A stretch of 64,000 bases of DNA from CAIKLP01 sp965279595 (GCA_965279595.1 OZ257246.1:2108001-2172000), one strand, 5' to 3'; positions 9,754 through 18,458 are shown, numbered from the stretch's first letter. Notes: a model not told the origin generated them from the letters alone. Made by a program: numbers and translations.

Positions 9754-10107
9754 TTGTTGGCAAATTTTAATATGAATTATTTGCAAGATGTTTCTAAGGG
9801 AAACGTTTTGTTTATGTTAGAGATGATCCAAATTTTTATAAATCGAACACCTGAAACTATTCAGTTATTAGAAGATGCAGTTTTGGTTTCAGATTGGGAA
9901 AAGGTTGGTTTTTGGGCACATAAGTTGAAATCCACCTTTGCATACATGGGAATGGAAGAACTTAGATTGCAATTATTAGATATAGAAAAATGTGCTAAAA
10001 GTGGATTGAATTTGGAAACAATTCCTGCAAATTTCTTCCAACTAAAAGAAAAAAGCGCAATAGTTTTAAAAGAAATAATTATTTATCACGAACAGATAAA
10101 AGTATGA
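9754..10107 (+). CDS. Stand-alone Hpt (histidine phosphotransfer) domain protein
   Basis: About 117 residues forming a single Hpt four-helix bundle; the phosphorylatable histidine is in FWAHKLKSTFAYMG. It would relay phosphate between a hybrid histidine kinase and a response regulator. Start choice: the first ATG is at 9772, but the homologous pattern aromatic-N-x-x-Y-L before DVSKGN begins upstream of it, favouring TTG at 9754 or 9757. The stop overlaps the start of the receiver gene by 4 bases, so the two are translationally coupled and probably functional partners. No histidine kinase is encoded nearby. Confidence 0.82.
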   Translation: MLANFNMNYLQDVSKGNVLFMLEMIQIFINRTPETIQLLEDAVLVSDWEKVGFWAHKLKSTFAYMGMEELRLQLLDIEKCAKSGLNLETIPANFFQLKEKSAIVLKEIIIYHEQIKV

Positions 10108-10478
10108 AAGTATTAATTGTAGATGACGAGGAAATGACAATCAAAATGATTGAAATGCAACTTCACAAAGATAATTTTGTGGTTTTGACATCGACTGATG
10201 GTGTAGAAGCCATGGAGATCATTAAAAGGGAACTTCCGGATATTATTATTTCTGATATTATGATGCCCTTTATGTCAGGCTTGGAATTATTGGAAACAGT
10301 AAAGTCTGAAAACAAGAAAATGCCAGTTATTTTAATTTCGGCTTTGGACGATGTTGAAATAATTCAAACAGCAATTGGAATGGGTGCTGATGATTTCATA
10401 ATTAAGCCTATAAACATGGATGAATTATCATTAAGAGTACATCGAGTATTAGTTAATCACAATATTTTACCCAACTGA
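10104..10478 (+). CDS. Single-domain response regulator (receiver only)
   Basis: 124 residues with no output domain. The acidic pocket is VDDEE at residues 6-10, the phospho-acceptor Asp is in IIISDIMMPFMSG (about D52), the switch residue is Ser in VILISALD, and the conserved Lys is in FIIKPINMDEL. Such CheY- or Spo0F-like proteins act as a relay node or by binding a target protein. It overlaps the Hpt gene by 4 bases. A likely scheme is a remote hybrid kinase, this Hpt and this receiver, but the signal and output are unknown. Confidence 0.9.
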   Translation: MKVLIVDDEEMTIKMIEMQLHKDNFVVLTSTDGVEAMEIIKRELPDIIISDIMMPFMSGLELLETVKSENKKMPVILISALDDVEIIQTAIGMGADDFIIKPINMDELSLRVHRVLVNHNILPN

Positions 10479-10538
10479 TTTTCCACAAAAAAATAATTTG
10501 GTAGCATTATTGCTATCATTAAAATCAAAATTGAAATT

Positions 10539-12146
10539 ATGAAAAAAATAGTAATGCTATTATGCCTAATAGCCCTAGCTTTCGCAGGTAGAACGCAAAA
10601 TTTAAACATAACATTCCAAGGTAGCTTAGCCTTTCCAAACAGCGGAACATCAAACATTTGGGGTTTTGTAAAAAATAATACTGAATATGCTTTGGTTGGA
10701 CTTACAGGCGGACCAGGCAACAATGGTGCCTGTGCAATTGTAGATGTTACAGTACCTACAAATCCAGTTTTAAAATTAACAATTAACGGTCCTAATTCAA
10801 CATGGAGAGAAATTAGAACATGGGGTAATTATGCATACATTACTACTGAGGCAGCCGATTCAACTTTTGGAGTAACCATAGCCAACCTAAGTTATTTGCC
10901 AGATAGTGTACCAACAAAGCAATTCACATTAAATGGAATTATTTCGAATGTTCATGCATTACATATTGATAATGGGTTTTTGTATTTGTATGGTTCAAAC
11001 AATTCAATTACAAATGGTGGTGCAATTATTTTAGATCTAGCCAACCCATGGAATCCAACATTAGCTGGTTCTTATGATTTAAATTATATCCATGATGGAA
11101 TGGTAAAAAACAATATGATTTACGCAGGTGAAATTTATAAAGGACAATTTACCATAATTGATGTTACAAATAAAAATACACCAGTTGTAATTAATTCTCA
11201 AAGTACACCTTCACAATTTACCCATAACACCTGGCTTTCTACAGATAATAAAACTATATATACAACAGATGAAACCGGAGATGCATATGTAGCTGCTTAT
11301 GATATTTCAGATCCTTTAAATATAAAATTATTAGATCAGTATAAAAGAATTGCAAGTAATGGAGCAATTCCACATAACACTTATGTTCTAAATGATTCAA
11401 TGGTTACTGGATTTCAAACTGATTTTGTAAACACTTCTTATTATACTGAAGGTGTTACGATTATTGATGCAGCACGTCCAGCAAATTTGGTAGAAGTTGG
11501 GAATTTTGATACAAACAATCTTTCAGGAGGAATCTTTGATGGAGTTTGGGGTGTATATTCTTATTTACCATCTGGTAATTTAATTCTTTCAGATATGCAT
11601 TTAGGATTATTTGTAGTAAAACCAACATATGTAAGGGCATCTTATATTGAAGGTATCATAAAGGATGGACAAACAGGTTTACCAATTCAAGGAGCAACTG
11701 TTAGAATCATGGCTACAGGCAAACAAAAAATTTCAGCTTTGGATGGGAGTTATAAGACAGGAGTTGCTGATACCGGCATGTTAAATGTTAGAATAAACAA
11801 AGTTGGCTACCAAACAAAAACAGTTGCATTACAATTCACTTCAGGTGTGGTTAATAATACTGATATTAATATTTTTCCTACAGGTGTTGGGATTGATAAA
11901 AACACATTGGAGAACATTAATATTTATCCAACTTTAGTTGAAAATTTATTGAACATTGATTTCATTCCACAAAATGATACTAAACTAATCATTTGTAATT
12001 TATTAGGTCAAGAAGTATTAAACCAAAAATTGGATAATGTTTCAATTAATAAATTTGATTTATCTGCCTTATCAAAAGGTGCATATACTGTTAAAGTAAT
12101 TGATCAAAACAACTTAAGCTTTCAAACAAAAATTATTAAAAACTAG
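10539..12146 (+). CDS. Choice-of-anchor B family secreted protein with type IX sorting tail
   Basis: 535 residues. A signal peptide (residues 1-18) leads into a beta-propeller-like region of LVIVD-type repeats (for example GACAIVDVTVPTNPV, GQFTIIDVTNKNTPV, GVTIIDAARPANLVEVG) characteristic of the choice-of-anchor B family, up to about residue 360. A carboxypeptidase-regulatory-like beta domain follows (about 367-450; GIIKDGQTGLPIQGATVRI), then a type A type IX sorting domain starting near NINIYPTLVENLL. The protein is predicted to be exported by Sec and then secreted or surface-attached through T9SS. A close paralog begins 4 bases downstream. Ligand or substrate is unknown. Confidence 0.85.
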   Translation: MKKIVMLLCLIALAFAGRTQNLNITFQGSLAFPNSGTSNIWGFVKNNTEYALVGLTGGPGNNGACAIVDVTVPTNPVLKLTINGPNSTWREIRTWGNYAYITTEAADSTFGVTIANLSYLPDSVPTKQFTLNGIISNVHALHIDNGFLYLYGSNNSITNGGAIILDLANPWNPTLAGSYDLNYIHDGMVKNNMIYAGEIYKGQFTIIDVTNKNTPVVINSQSTPSQFTHNTWLSTDNKTIYTTDETGDAYVAAYDISDPLNIKLLDQYKRIASNGAIPHNTYVLNDSMVTGFQTDFVNTSYYTEGVTIIDAARPANLVEVGNFDTNNLSGGIFDGVWGVYSYLPSGNLILSDMHLGLFVVKPTYVRASYIEGIIKDGQTGLPIQGATVRIMATGKQKISALDGSYKTGVADTGMLNVRINKVGYQTKTVALQFTSGVVNNTDINIFPTGVGIDKNTLENINIYPTLVENLLNIDFIPQNDTKLIICNLLGQEVLNQKLDNVSINKFDLSALSKGAYTVKVIDQNNLSFQTKIIKN

Positions 12147-12150
12147 ATAA

Positions 12151-14568
12151 ATGATGAATTTTAAAAAAGCAATTTGTGCTTTTGGATTAATTCCTGTCCT
12201 TACGGCAGGAATTTTTTCTTTTAGTAATGCACAAAATAAAAACATTGTAATGCGTTCAAATATACCATACAATGTATTATCTAATATTTGGGGTTATGTT
12301 GATACTACTGGACAAGAGTATGCTCTTGTTGGAGCTAATAATGGTTTGTCTGTAGTAAACGTAAATAATCCAACAGCGCCATTTAAAAGATTTTTTATTC
12401 CAGGACCTACTTCCAATTGGAGAGAAATTAGAACTTGGGGTAAATATGCATATGTAACTACAGAAGCTGGTACAGGAGTAAAAATTGTTGATATGAGTCA
12501 TTTTCCAGACACAATATTTTCAAAAAATTATACAGGCGATGGATTAGTGGCTGGACAAATTAATCAAATACATGCTCTTCATATTGATAATGGTAAATTG
12601 TATTTATACGGAGGAGATCTTCAAGATGGTAAAGCAAAAGTGTTTAGTTTATTAGATCCTTGGAATCCCGTATATCTTGGAACAGTATCCAATAATTATG
12701 TTCATGATGGATTTGTAAGCAATGATACTTTGTATAGTTGTCAAATTTATGATGGAACATTGGAAATTATTGATGCAAGAAATCCGTTGGCACCAGTTGT
12801 AATTAATACACAACTTACACCAAAACAGTTTACTCATAACTCTTGGATGTCAACTAATAGAAAAGTTATTTACACAACTGATGAAGTGGAAGGATCATGG
12901 GTTACATCTTATGATATATCTGATTTAAGTAATATCAAAGAATTGGATAGATACCAATCAGATGGGAGTGTTGGTTCAATTGGTCATAACACTTATGTAT
13001 TAAATAATCAAGCAGCTACTGGGCATAACACTGATTTTTTATTAACTAGTTATTATACAGATGGAGTCACAATTGTTGACGCAAGTCGTCCCGATAATTT
13101 AGTACAAGTTGGAAATTACGATACTTCACCAACTCATTCAGGCGGTACATTTAATGGGGCATGGGGAGTTTATGGTTTTTTACCTTCTGGTAACTTATTG
13201 ATTTCTGATATTGAAAATGGAATGTTTGTATTAACTCCAACTTATAAACGTGCTTGTTTTTTAGAAGGAATTGTTAAAGATAAATTATCACAACAATCAA
13301 TTTCTAATGCAACAATAACTGTATTAAATAAATCAGAATTAAATACAAGTGTTAAATTGAATGGAGAATTTAAAACGGGTACAGTTGATTCGGGGACATA
13401 TACGGTACATGTATCAGCTCCAGGATATATTGCACAAAATATTCAAAATGTAGTATTGCAAAATGGTCAAGTTACTAATCTAACAATTCAATTAGACCAA
13501 AGAGTAAATTTTTCATTAAGTGGACATGTGAAAGATAGTATCAGTAATCTTTCGATTGCAAATGCTACAGTTGTTATGCAAAACGATGAATTTTCATTGA
13601 TTGTAAATACAGATGGTTCAGGTAATTTTACTTTAAATCCATTTTATGCAGGAACTTATGCGGTATATATTGGCAAAGAAGGCTATCATACTAAATTTGT
13701 TGATTCAATCAACTATACCCAAGCATCAGGAGTTTTAAATTTTACATTGAATAAAGGTTTTTATGATGACTTTTTGTTTGATAATAATTGGACAGTAAAT
13801 AGCTCAGCGCCTCGAGGTATTTGGGAAAGAGCAGAACCAATTGGAACAACCAATTCGGGCGTTACTATTAACCCTGATTTTGATGCAAACGATGATTTTG
13901 GTGACCAATGTTTCATTACAGGAAACGGTGGAGGTGGAGCAGGTAGTGATGATGTTGACAACGGTTTTACTCATTTACTTTCTCCAATTTTTGATTTGTC
14001 TAGCTTTACAGAACCTGCAATTAGTTATCAAAGGTGGTTCGCAAATAGTGGTGGTGCAGGAAACCCAAATGATTCACTAATTGTGAAATTATCTAATGGA
14101 ACAATTACTAAAATTGTTGAAACTGTGACCGCCTCCAGTCAAAATAATAATACTTGGGTAAAGAAACAATTTAGGGTAATTGATTTTATGCCAGCAACAT
14201 CAACTATGCAATTGTTTTTTGAAACTGCCGATGATGCAGCAAATGGACATCTTTTAGAGGCAGGTGTAGATAAAGTGCAAGTAAAAGAATTGGCTGTAGT
14301 AGGAATCGATCATAATTTTTCAAAAAATGGATTCATGATTGTTCAACCTAATCCGATTCAATTGTCTTCTACTATAAATTATGCTTTCAATGGTAATCAA
14401 AATATAGCCGAACTTCAAATTGTGAATTTGAATGGACAAGTAATATACAAACAACATTTATCACAAAATAAGGGAGCAATTGCTATTAATAACCTTTTTA
14501 CAAATGGTGTTTATTTTGTTAAAATAATTACTGATAATGAAGTTTTTTTACAAAAAGTAATCAAATAG
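12151..14568 (+). CDS. Choice-of-anchor B family secreted protein, longer paralog with type IX sorting tail
   Basis: 805 residues. The first 370 residues align with the preceding gene product (shared SNIWGYV, NWREIRTWGKYAYVTTEA, HALHIDNG, KQFTHNSW, YTTDE, GVTIVDASRPDNLVQVGNYD). Unlike the shorter paralog it then has two carboxypeptidase-regulatory-like domains (about 373-450 and 455-530), an acidic domain rich in Asp, Asn and Gly (about 535-700, including GGGGAGSDDVDNGF) resembling the jelly-roll modules of other T9SS cargo, and a C-terminal type A sorting domain (MIVQPNPIQLSSTINYAF onward). Two in-frame ATGs are adjacent at 12151 and 12154. Probably co-transcribed with its paralog; a terminator follows. 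Confidence 0.85.
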   Translation: MMNFKKAICAFGLIPVLTAGIFSFSNAQNKNIVMRSNIPYNVLSNIWGYVDTTGQEYALVGANNGLSVVNVNNPTAPFKRFFIPGPTSNWREIRTWGKYAYVTTEAGTGVKIVDMSHFPDTIFSKNYTGDGLVAGQINQIHALHIDNGKLYLYGGDLQDGKAKVFSLLDPWNPVYLGTVSNNYVHDGFVSNDTLYSCQIYDGTLEIIDARNPLAPVVINTQLTPKQFTHNSWMSTNRKVIYTTDEVEGSWVTSYDISDLSNIKELDRYQSDGSVGSIGHNTYVLNNQAATGHNTDFLLTSYYTDGVTIVDASRPDNLVQVGNYDTSPTHSGGTFNGAWGVYGFLPSGNLLISDIENGMFVLTPTYKRACFLEGIVKDKLSQQSISNATITVLNKSELNTSVKLNGEFKTGTVDSGTYTVHVSAPGYIAQNIQNVVLQNGQVTNLTIQLDQRVNFSLSGHVKDSISNLSIANATVVMQNDEFSLIVNTDGSGNFTLNPFYAGTYAVYIGKEGYHTKFVDSINYTQASGVLNFTLNKGFYDDFLFDNNWTVNSSAPRGIWERAEPIGTTNSGVTINPDFDANDDFGDQCFITGNGGGGAGSDDVDNGFTHLLSPIFDLSSFTEPAISYQRWFANSGGAGNPNDSLIVKLSNGTITKIVETVTASSQNNNTWVKKQFRVIDFMPATSTMQLFFETADDAANGHLLEAGVDKVQVKELAVVGIDHNFSKNGFMIVQPNPIQLSSTINYAFNGNQNIAELQIVNLNGQVIYKQHLSQNKGAIAINNLFTNGVYFVKIITDNEVFLQKVIK

Positions 14569-14585
14569 TTAGAAAAAAATATTTG

Positions 14586-14626
14586 AAAGGGCTAATTTAG
14601 AAAATCTAATTTTAGCCCTTTTTTTT
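14586..14626 (+). terminator. Rho-independent terminator after the choice-of-anchor B pair
   Basis: Inverted repeat AAGGGCTAA / TTAGCCCTT (14587-14595 with 14612-14620) followed by a run of T residues, 18 bases after the stop of the longer paralog. It separates that operon from the toxin-antitoxin module. Confidence 0.85.
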
Positions 14627-14660
14627 ATGTTTAATTAATACATGTTAAAAAAATGTGACA

Positions 14661-14683
14661 TTTGTCGTATATTTAAAGACAAA
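14661..14683. promoter_or_regulatory. Candidate operator of the Xre-RES module (imperfect palindrome)
   Basis: A 23-base imperfect palindrome with perfect outer arms TTTGTC (14661-14666) and GACAAA (14678-14683). It lies 30 bases before the antitoxin start and directly upstream of the candidate -7 element. Xre antitoxins of RES modules are known to repress their own promoter, so this is the natural autoregulation site; the assignment is inferred from position and symmetry. Confidence 0.5.
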
Positions 14684-14687
14684 ATAG

Positions 14688-14695
14688 TAAATTTG
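14688..14695 (+). promoter_or_regulatory. Candidate -7 promoter element of the Xre-RES operon
   Basis: TAAATTTG matches the Bacteroidota -7 consensus TAnnTTTG. A TTTG at 14661-14664 could be the -33 element, with a 23-base spacer at the long end of reported spacings. The start codon is 17 bases downstream. Confidence 0.5.
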
Positions 14696-14712
14696 AATAT
14701 AATTAAATTGAA

Positions 14713-15141
14713 ATGAAAAAAATGACCTTATTTGATCCTGAAGTAAGTTATAATACAATTGATGATAATGGTGTATTAGCTATTATGAAATCAATCAGGG
14801 AAGGTTTAAAGTATAGTGTTTTTGAAAACTTTGCTAATAAAATACCATTTAATTTAAATGAATGGGCCTCATTTCTGCATCTTTCAGAAAGAACTATTCA
14901 ACGTATTAAATTAGAGAAAAGAACATTTGATCCAATCCAATCAGAGAGGATATTTGAAATAGCATTATTGTATAATAAAGGTACAGAGGTATTTGGTGAT
15001 GCTTCAAAATTTAATATTTGGCTTGAAACTGAGAATTTATATTTAGGTCAAGTAAAGCCCAAGTATTTACTTGATAATTCTTTCGGTATAAATCTTTTAA
15101 AAGATGAATTATCCAGAATTGAACATGGTATTCTCGCATGA
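14713..15141 (+). CDS. Xre/ParS-type antitoxin of a RES-Xre toxin-antitoxin module
   Basis: 142 residues. An N-terminal Xre-like helix-turn-helix (about 45-65; NEWASFLHLSERTIQRI) is followed by the MbcA/ParS/Xre antitoxin C-terminal domain (formerly DUF2384; about 75-142), with EIALLYNKGTEVFGD and the ending SFGINLLKDELSRIEHG. It is expected to neutralise the adjacent RES toxin by inserting its C-terminus into the toxin active site and to repress the operon. Its stop overlaps the toxin start by 4 bases. A palindrome upstream is a plausible binding site. Confidence 0.93.
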   Translation: MKKMTLFDPEVSYNTIDDNGVLAIMKSIREGLKYSVFENFANKIPFNLNEWASFLHLSERTIQRIKLEKRTFDPIQSERIFEIALLYNKGTEVFGDASKFNIWLETENLYLGQVKPKYLLDNSFGINLLKDELSRIEHGILA

Positions 15142-15599
15142 TTGTATTTAGACTTAGCAAATCTATATATTCAAGAGATTTATCAGGGAAAGGTGCTGAA
15201 AAAACAGGTGGAAGGTGGAATAGCAAAGGCTTTGCATTAATCTATTCAAGTGATTCAAGAGCCCTTTGCACTACTGAAATTGCAGTACATACTCCTTTGG
15301 GTAATTTACCTGTTGATTATTTTATTAGCTCAATTGAAATACCAGATCATATTAAAATAAAAGAAATACCAGTTACAACCTTGCCAAAAGATTGGAACAA
15401 CTTTCCTCATTCTCATAGCACTCAAAAGGTTGGCGATGTATTTATTTTAGAAGAAAAATTTTTGGTGTTGAAAGTACCATCTGCTGTGGTACAAGGTGAA
15501 TATAATTATTTAATCAATCCCAATCATCCGCAAATAAAATTAATCAAGATTAAAAACGTAGAATCATTTAATTTTGATAAACGATTGTTTCTGAAATAA
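15138..15599 (+). CDS. RES-domain toxin (NAD+ phosphorylase family)
   Basis: 153 residues, the size of stand-alone RES toxins. Members studied elsewhere deplete NAD+ (MbcT acts as an NAD+ phosphorylase) and arrest growth. The family core is complete: RLSKSIYSRDLSGKGA, then GGRWNSKGFALIYSS, then RALCTTEIAVH with the conserved Glu. Arg, Tyr and Glu of the predicted active site are present, so the toxin looks intact. It is coupled to the antitoxin by a 4-base overlap and converges with purS, with only 10 bases between stop codons. Confidence 0.93.
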   Translation: MIVFRLSKSIYSRDLSGKGAEKTGGRWNSKGFALIYSSDSRALCTTEIAVHTPLGNLPVDYFISSIEIPDHIKIKEIPVTTLPKDWNNFPHSHSTQKVGDVFILEEKFLVLKVPSAVVQGEYNYLINPNHPQIKLIKIKNVESFNFDKRLFLK

Positions 15600-15609
15600 T
15601 AATGTGTTG

Positions 15610-15861
15610 TTAGATTGCAACCATTGTAAATTCGTAGCTTTCCATGATTAGGTTAGCTAATAAATTTTTGCAGGCCATATCTACCTTTTCTTTAGCTTCA
15701 CTTTCATTTGAAGCTTCTATTTCAAGGCTGATATGTTTTCCTATACGGATATTTTGAATGGCAGATAAACCTAAATTTTTCATGCTACTTGTTACAGCTT
15801 TTCCTTGTGGGTCAAGGATTTCTTTCTTAGGCATTACATTTATTTCGGCTTGGAATTTCAT
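15610..15861 (-). CDS. purS: Phosphoribosylformylglycinamidine synthase subunit PurS
   Basis: 83-residue protein, the typical PurS size, with the family pattern MKFQAEINVMPKKEILDPQG at the start, the NIRIGKHISLEIEA strand and the closing NLLANLIMESYEF. PurS bridges PurL and PurQ in the fourth step of purine biosynthesis in organisms with small-type PurL. Here it is the last gene of a rho-pssA-purS run, 17 bases after pssA. No purL or purQ is in the window, so this organism should carry small PurL and PurQ elsewhere. Confidence 0.9.
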   Translation of the reverse strand: MKFQAEINVMPKKEILDPQGKAVTSSMKNLGLSAIQNIRIGKHISLEIEASNESEAKEKVDMACKNLLANLIMESYEFTMVAI

Positions 15862-15878
15862 ACAATATAATTTGTTAT

Positions 15879-16589
15879 TTAGTTATTTATTAATTTTTTT
15901 CTCTGAATAATTGATAGAAACAAATAAATGAAAATGATAATTGGAATTGCGGCAAATTTAAGGAAAAATATTAAAACTGCAGAAGAGAGTACTAAAATAA
16001 AGCGGCTCAAATTCTCCTTAATATTAAAGTTTTTAAATTTTAAAGAAAACAATGGAATTTCAGCTACCATAAAAAAACTCATGACACAACTTAAAGCTAT
16101 TAGAACTAATGGATTGGAGATGAATTCATATTGTGTATGATATTCATCTATAATGAATGGAATACTTATGAAAAATAGTGTATTCGCAGGTGTTGGAAGA
16201 CCAATAAAATTTTCTGATTGTCTGCTATCAATATTAAAATTAGCTAATCGCAAGGCTGAAAATACAGGAATGATAAAACCTGCATATGCCCAATAATTAT
16301 TCATTTGGGAATTAGGTAATTCAACTAGAAGAATTTGATAGACAAAAATACCTGGAACAACTCCGAAACTTACCATATCAGCTAATGAATCAAGTTGCTT
16401 TCCAAGTTCGGAATATGCATTTAATGCCCTAGCTACCAAACCATCAAAAAAATCAAAAATAGCGGCAAGCACGATCCAATAGGCTGCAGTCTTAAGATCT
16501 TGTTGGAAAGCAAAGGTTATTGCAATACAACCACTGAAAAGATTTAGGCTTGTGATGAAATTTGGAAGTTGTTTTTTCAAATTTAGCAT
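15879..16589 (-). CDS. pssA: CDP-diacylglycerol-serine O-phosphatidyltransferase PssA
   Basis: Integral inner-membrane enzyme making phosphatidylserine, the precursor of phosphatidylethanolamine. The CDP-alcohol phosphotransferase motif is exact: DG at 49-50, AR at 53-54, G63, D67 and D71. The 236-residue chain has several hydrophobic helices, with the motif on a cytoplasmic face after the second. The spacing to rho is a single base, so it is in the same transcript. No phosphatidylserine decarboxylase gene is nearby. Confidence 0.93.
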   Translation of the reverse strand: MLNLKKQLPNFITSLNLFSGCIAITFAFQQDLKTAAYWIVLAAIFDFFDGLVARALNAYSELGKQLDSLADMVSFGVVPGIFVYQILLVELPNSQMNNYWAYAGFIIPVFSALRLANFNIDSRQSENFIGLPTPANTLFFISIPFIIDEYHTQYEFISNPLVLIALSCVMSFFMVAEIPLFSLKFKNFNIKENLSRFILVLSSAVLIFFLKFAAIPIIIFIYLFLSIIQRKKLINN

Positions 16590-16590
16590 G

Positions 16591-18228
16591 TTAGCTATTC
16601 ATAGAAATCAAAAATTCTTCATTTGATTTTGTACCTCTCATTTGTTTTTGAAGAAACTCCATTGCTTCAACTGGATTCATATCTGACAAGTGATTTCTCA
16701 ATATCCACGCACGTTGCAATACATCCTTATCTAACAATAAATCATCTCTTCTAGTTGAGGAAGCATTGATATCAATAGCAGGAAATACTCTTTTATTTGC
16801 TAATTTTCTATCTAATTGAAGTTCCATATTACCAGTACCTTTAAATTCTTCAAAGATTACTTCATCCATTTTTGAACCAGTATCAGTTAATGCTGTTGCG
16901 ATAATAGTTAGTGAACCACCATGTTCAATTTTTCTAGCAGCACCAAAAAAGCGTTTTGGTTTATGTAAAGCATTGGCATCAACACCACCCGATAATATTT
17001 TACCAGAAGCAGGTGCAACAGTATTATAAGCCCTTGCCAAACGAGTGATTGAGTCAAGAAGTATTACTACATCATGACCACTTTCTACCATTCTTTTCGC
17101 TTTTTCTAAAACGATATTCGCAATTTTCACATGGCGTTCTGCAGGCTCATCAAATGTTGAACTTACCACCTCGGCTCTAACACTTCTTGCCATGTCTGTT
17201 ACTTCCTCAGGACGTTCATCAATTAATAAAATAATTAAATAAACTTCTGGATGATTAGCTGCTATTGAATTTGCAACATCTTTCAACAATACGGTTTTAC
17301 CAGTTTTAGGTTGTGCAACAATTAATCCTCTTTGTCCTTTACCAATTGGTGAGAACAAATCCATTAATCGAGTAGAATAATTATTTGGATCAGAAAACAA
17401 ATTAAATTTTTCGAAGGGAAATAAAGGAGTTAAAAAATCAAAGGGTACTCTATCTCTAACCTCAGCTGGAGTTCTACCATTTATAGTTTCAACTCTTACC
17501 AACGGAAAATATTTTTCGCCTTCTTTAGGTGGGCGAATACTGCCTCTAACTGTATCGCCAGTTTTTAATCCAAACAACTTAATTTGTGATTGTGATACAT
17601 AAATATCATCTGGAGAAGTCAAGTAGTTATAATCAGCTGAACGTAAAAAGCCATATCCATCTGGCATGATTTCTAAAACACCTTCATTGATAATTGAATT
17701 ATCAAAATCTAATGTTGCTGTTGTTGATTCAGTTTGGTTGCGTTGATTAGGGTTTTTATTTTGATTATTTCGTTCAAAACGAGGTTGTTGTTGAGGTCGA
17801 TTATTGTTTTTTTCATTTGCATTACCAGCAACCGGCTCTTCATTATTGTTTACTTCTGAGGTTGTTTGGTCAGCTTGTTGTGGTTCAACTATTTCAGCTG
17901 CTGGTGCAATAACTGTATCCTCTGAAACTTGTGCAACTTGAACTTCTTCTGCTACATAAGTATTTTGATTAGGAGTTTCTTCTCTTGATTCATCTGAATC
18001 TGATTTTACACTCCTTTTTCTTTTGGCTTTGTCTTTATCAACTATTTTGGAAGGAATTGGTTTTTTATCAGTGGCGGGTTCACTGCTGGTTTCTGGACTA
18101 TTAGATTCTAGAATTTTATAAATTAATTCTTGCTTTCGCAAATCTTCATAATCAGTAATGTTCAAATCCTTAGCAATTTGACGTAATTCAGAAACGAGCT
18201 TTTCGTTTAACGAGTTAATTTCGTGCAT
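16591..18228 (-). CDS. rho: Transcription termination factor Rho with a long disordered insert
   Basis: Hexameric RNA helicase that terminates transcription. Residues 1-42 form the Rho N-terminal helical domain; residues about 43-172 are a low-complexity insert rich in Glu, Gln, Asn and Pro; the cold-shock RNA-binding domain follows (EGVLEIMPDGYGFLRS, 183-197), then the ATPase core with the P-loop QPKTGKT near 307, LLIDERPEEVTDM, and the Q-loop/R-loop region LSGGVDANALHKPKRFFGAARK. At 545 residues it is about 125 longer than E. coli Rho because of the insert. First gene of rho-pssA-purS; no Shine-Dalgarno sequence is visible. Confidence 0.96.
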   Translation of the reverse strand: MHEINSLNEKLVSELRQIAKDLNITDYEDLRKQELIYKILESNSPETSSEPATDKKPIPSKIVDKDKAKRKRSVKSDSDESREETPNQNTYVAEEVQVAQVSEDTVIAPAAEIVEPQQADQTTSEVNNNEEPVAGNANEKNNNRPQQQPRFERNNQNKNPNQRNQTESTTATLDFDNSIINEGVLEIMPDGYGFLRSADYNYLTSPDDIYVSQSQIKLFGLKTGDTVRGSIRPPKEGEKYFPLVRVETINGRTPAEVRDRVPFDFLTPLFPFEKFNLFSDPNNYSTRLMDLFSPIGKGQRGLIVAQPKTGKTVLLKDVANSIAANHPEVYLIILLIDERPEEVTDMARSVRAEVVSSTFDEPAERHVKIANIVLEKAKRMVESGHDVVILLDSITRLARAYNTVAPASGKILSGGVDANALHKPKRFFGAARKIEHGGSLTIIATALTDTGSKMDEVIFEEFKGTGNMELQLDRKLANKRVFPAIDINASSTRRDDLLLDKDVLQRAWILRNHLSDMNPVEAMEFLQKQMRGTKSNEEFLISMNS

Positions 18229-18450
18229 GTAATAATTAAATAATTTTTTTTGGATAATCTATTGAAATCTTCTCTTAAGACCACATTTCGCCCCAAAAAT
18301 CCTTGTGAATAAATTAAGTTTTGGATAATAATCGGGAAGTGTTAGACATTTAACACGCTGCAATTTTAACTATTAATCTCAAATAAACAAATTATTCAAT
18401 GTTTTTTTTTCAAACAAGGCATCTTAATCCAAAACCAAAGTAAAATTATT

Positions 18451-18458
18451 TATTTTCG
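18451..18458 (+). promoter_or_regulatory. Candidate -7 element of pyrF, nearly leaderless
   Basis: TATTTTCG, one mismatch from TAnnTTTG, ends 5 bases before the pyrF ATG. If used, transcription would begin within a few bases of the start codon. The remaining 220 bases between the divergent rho and pyrF starts are AT-rich and show no other clear signal. Confidence 0.45.
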
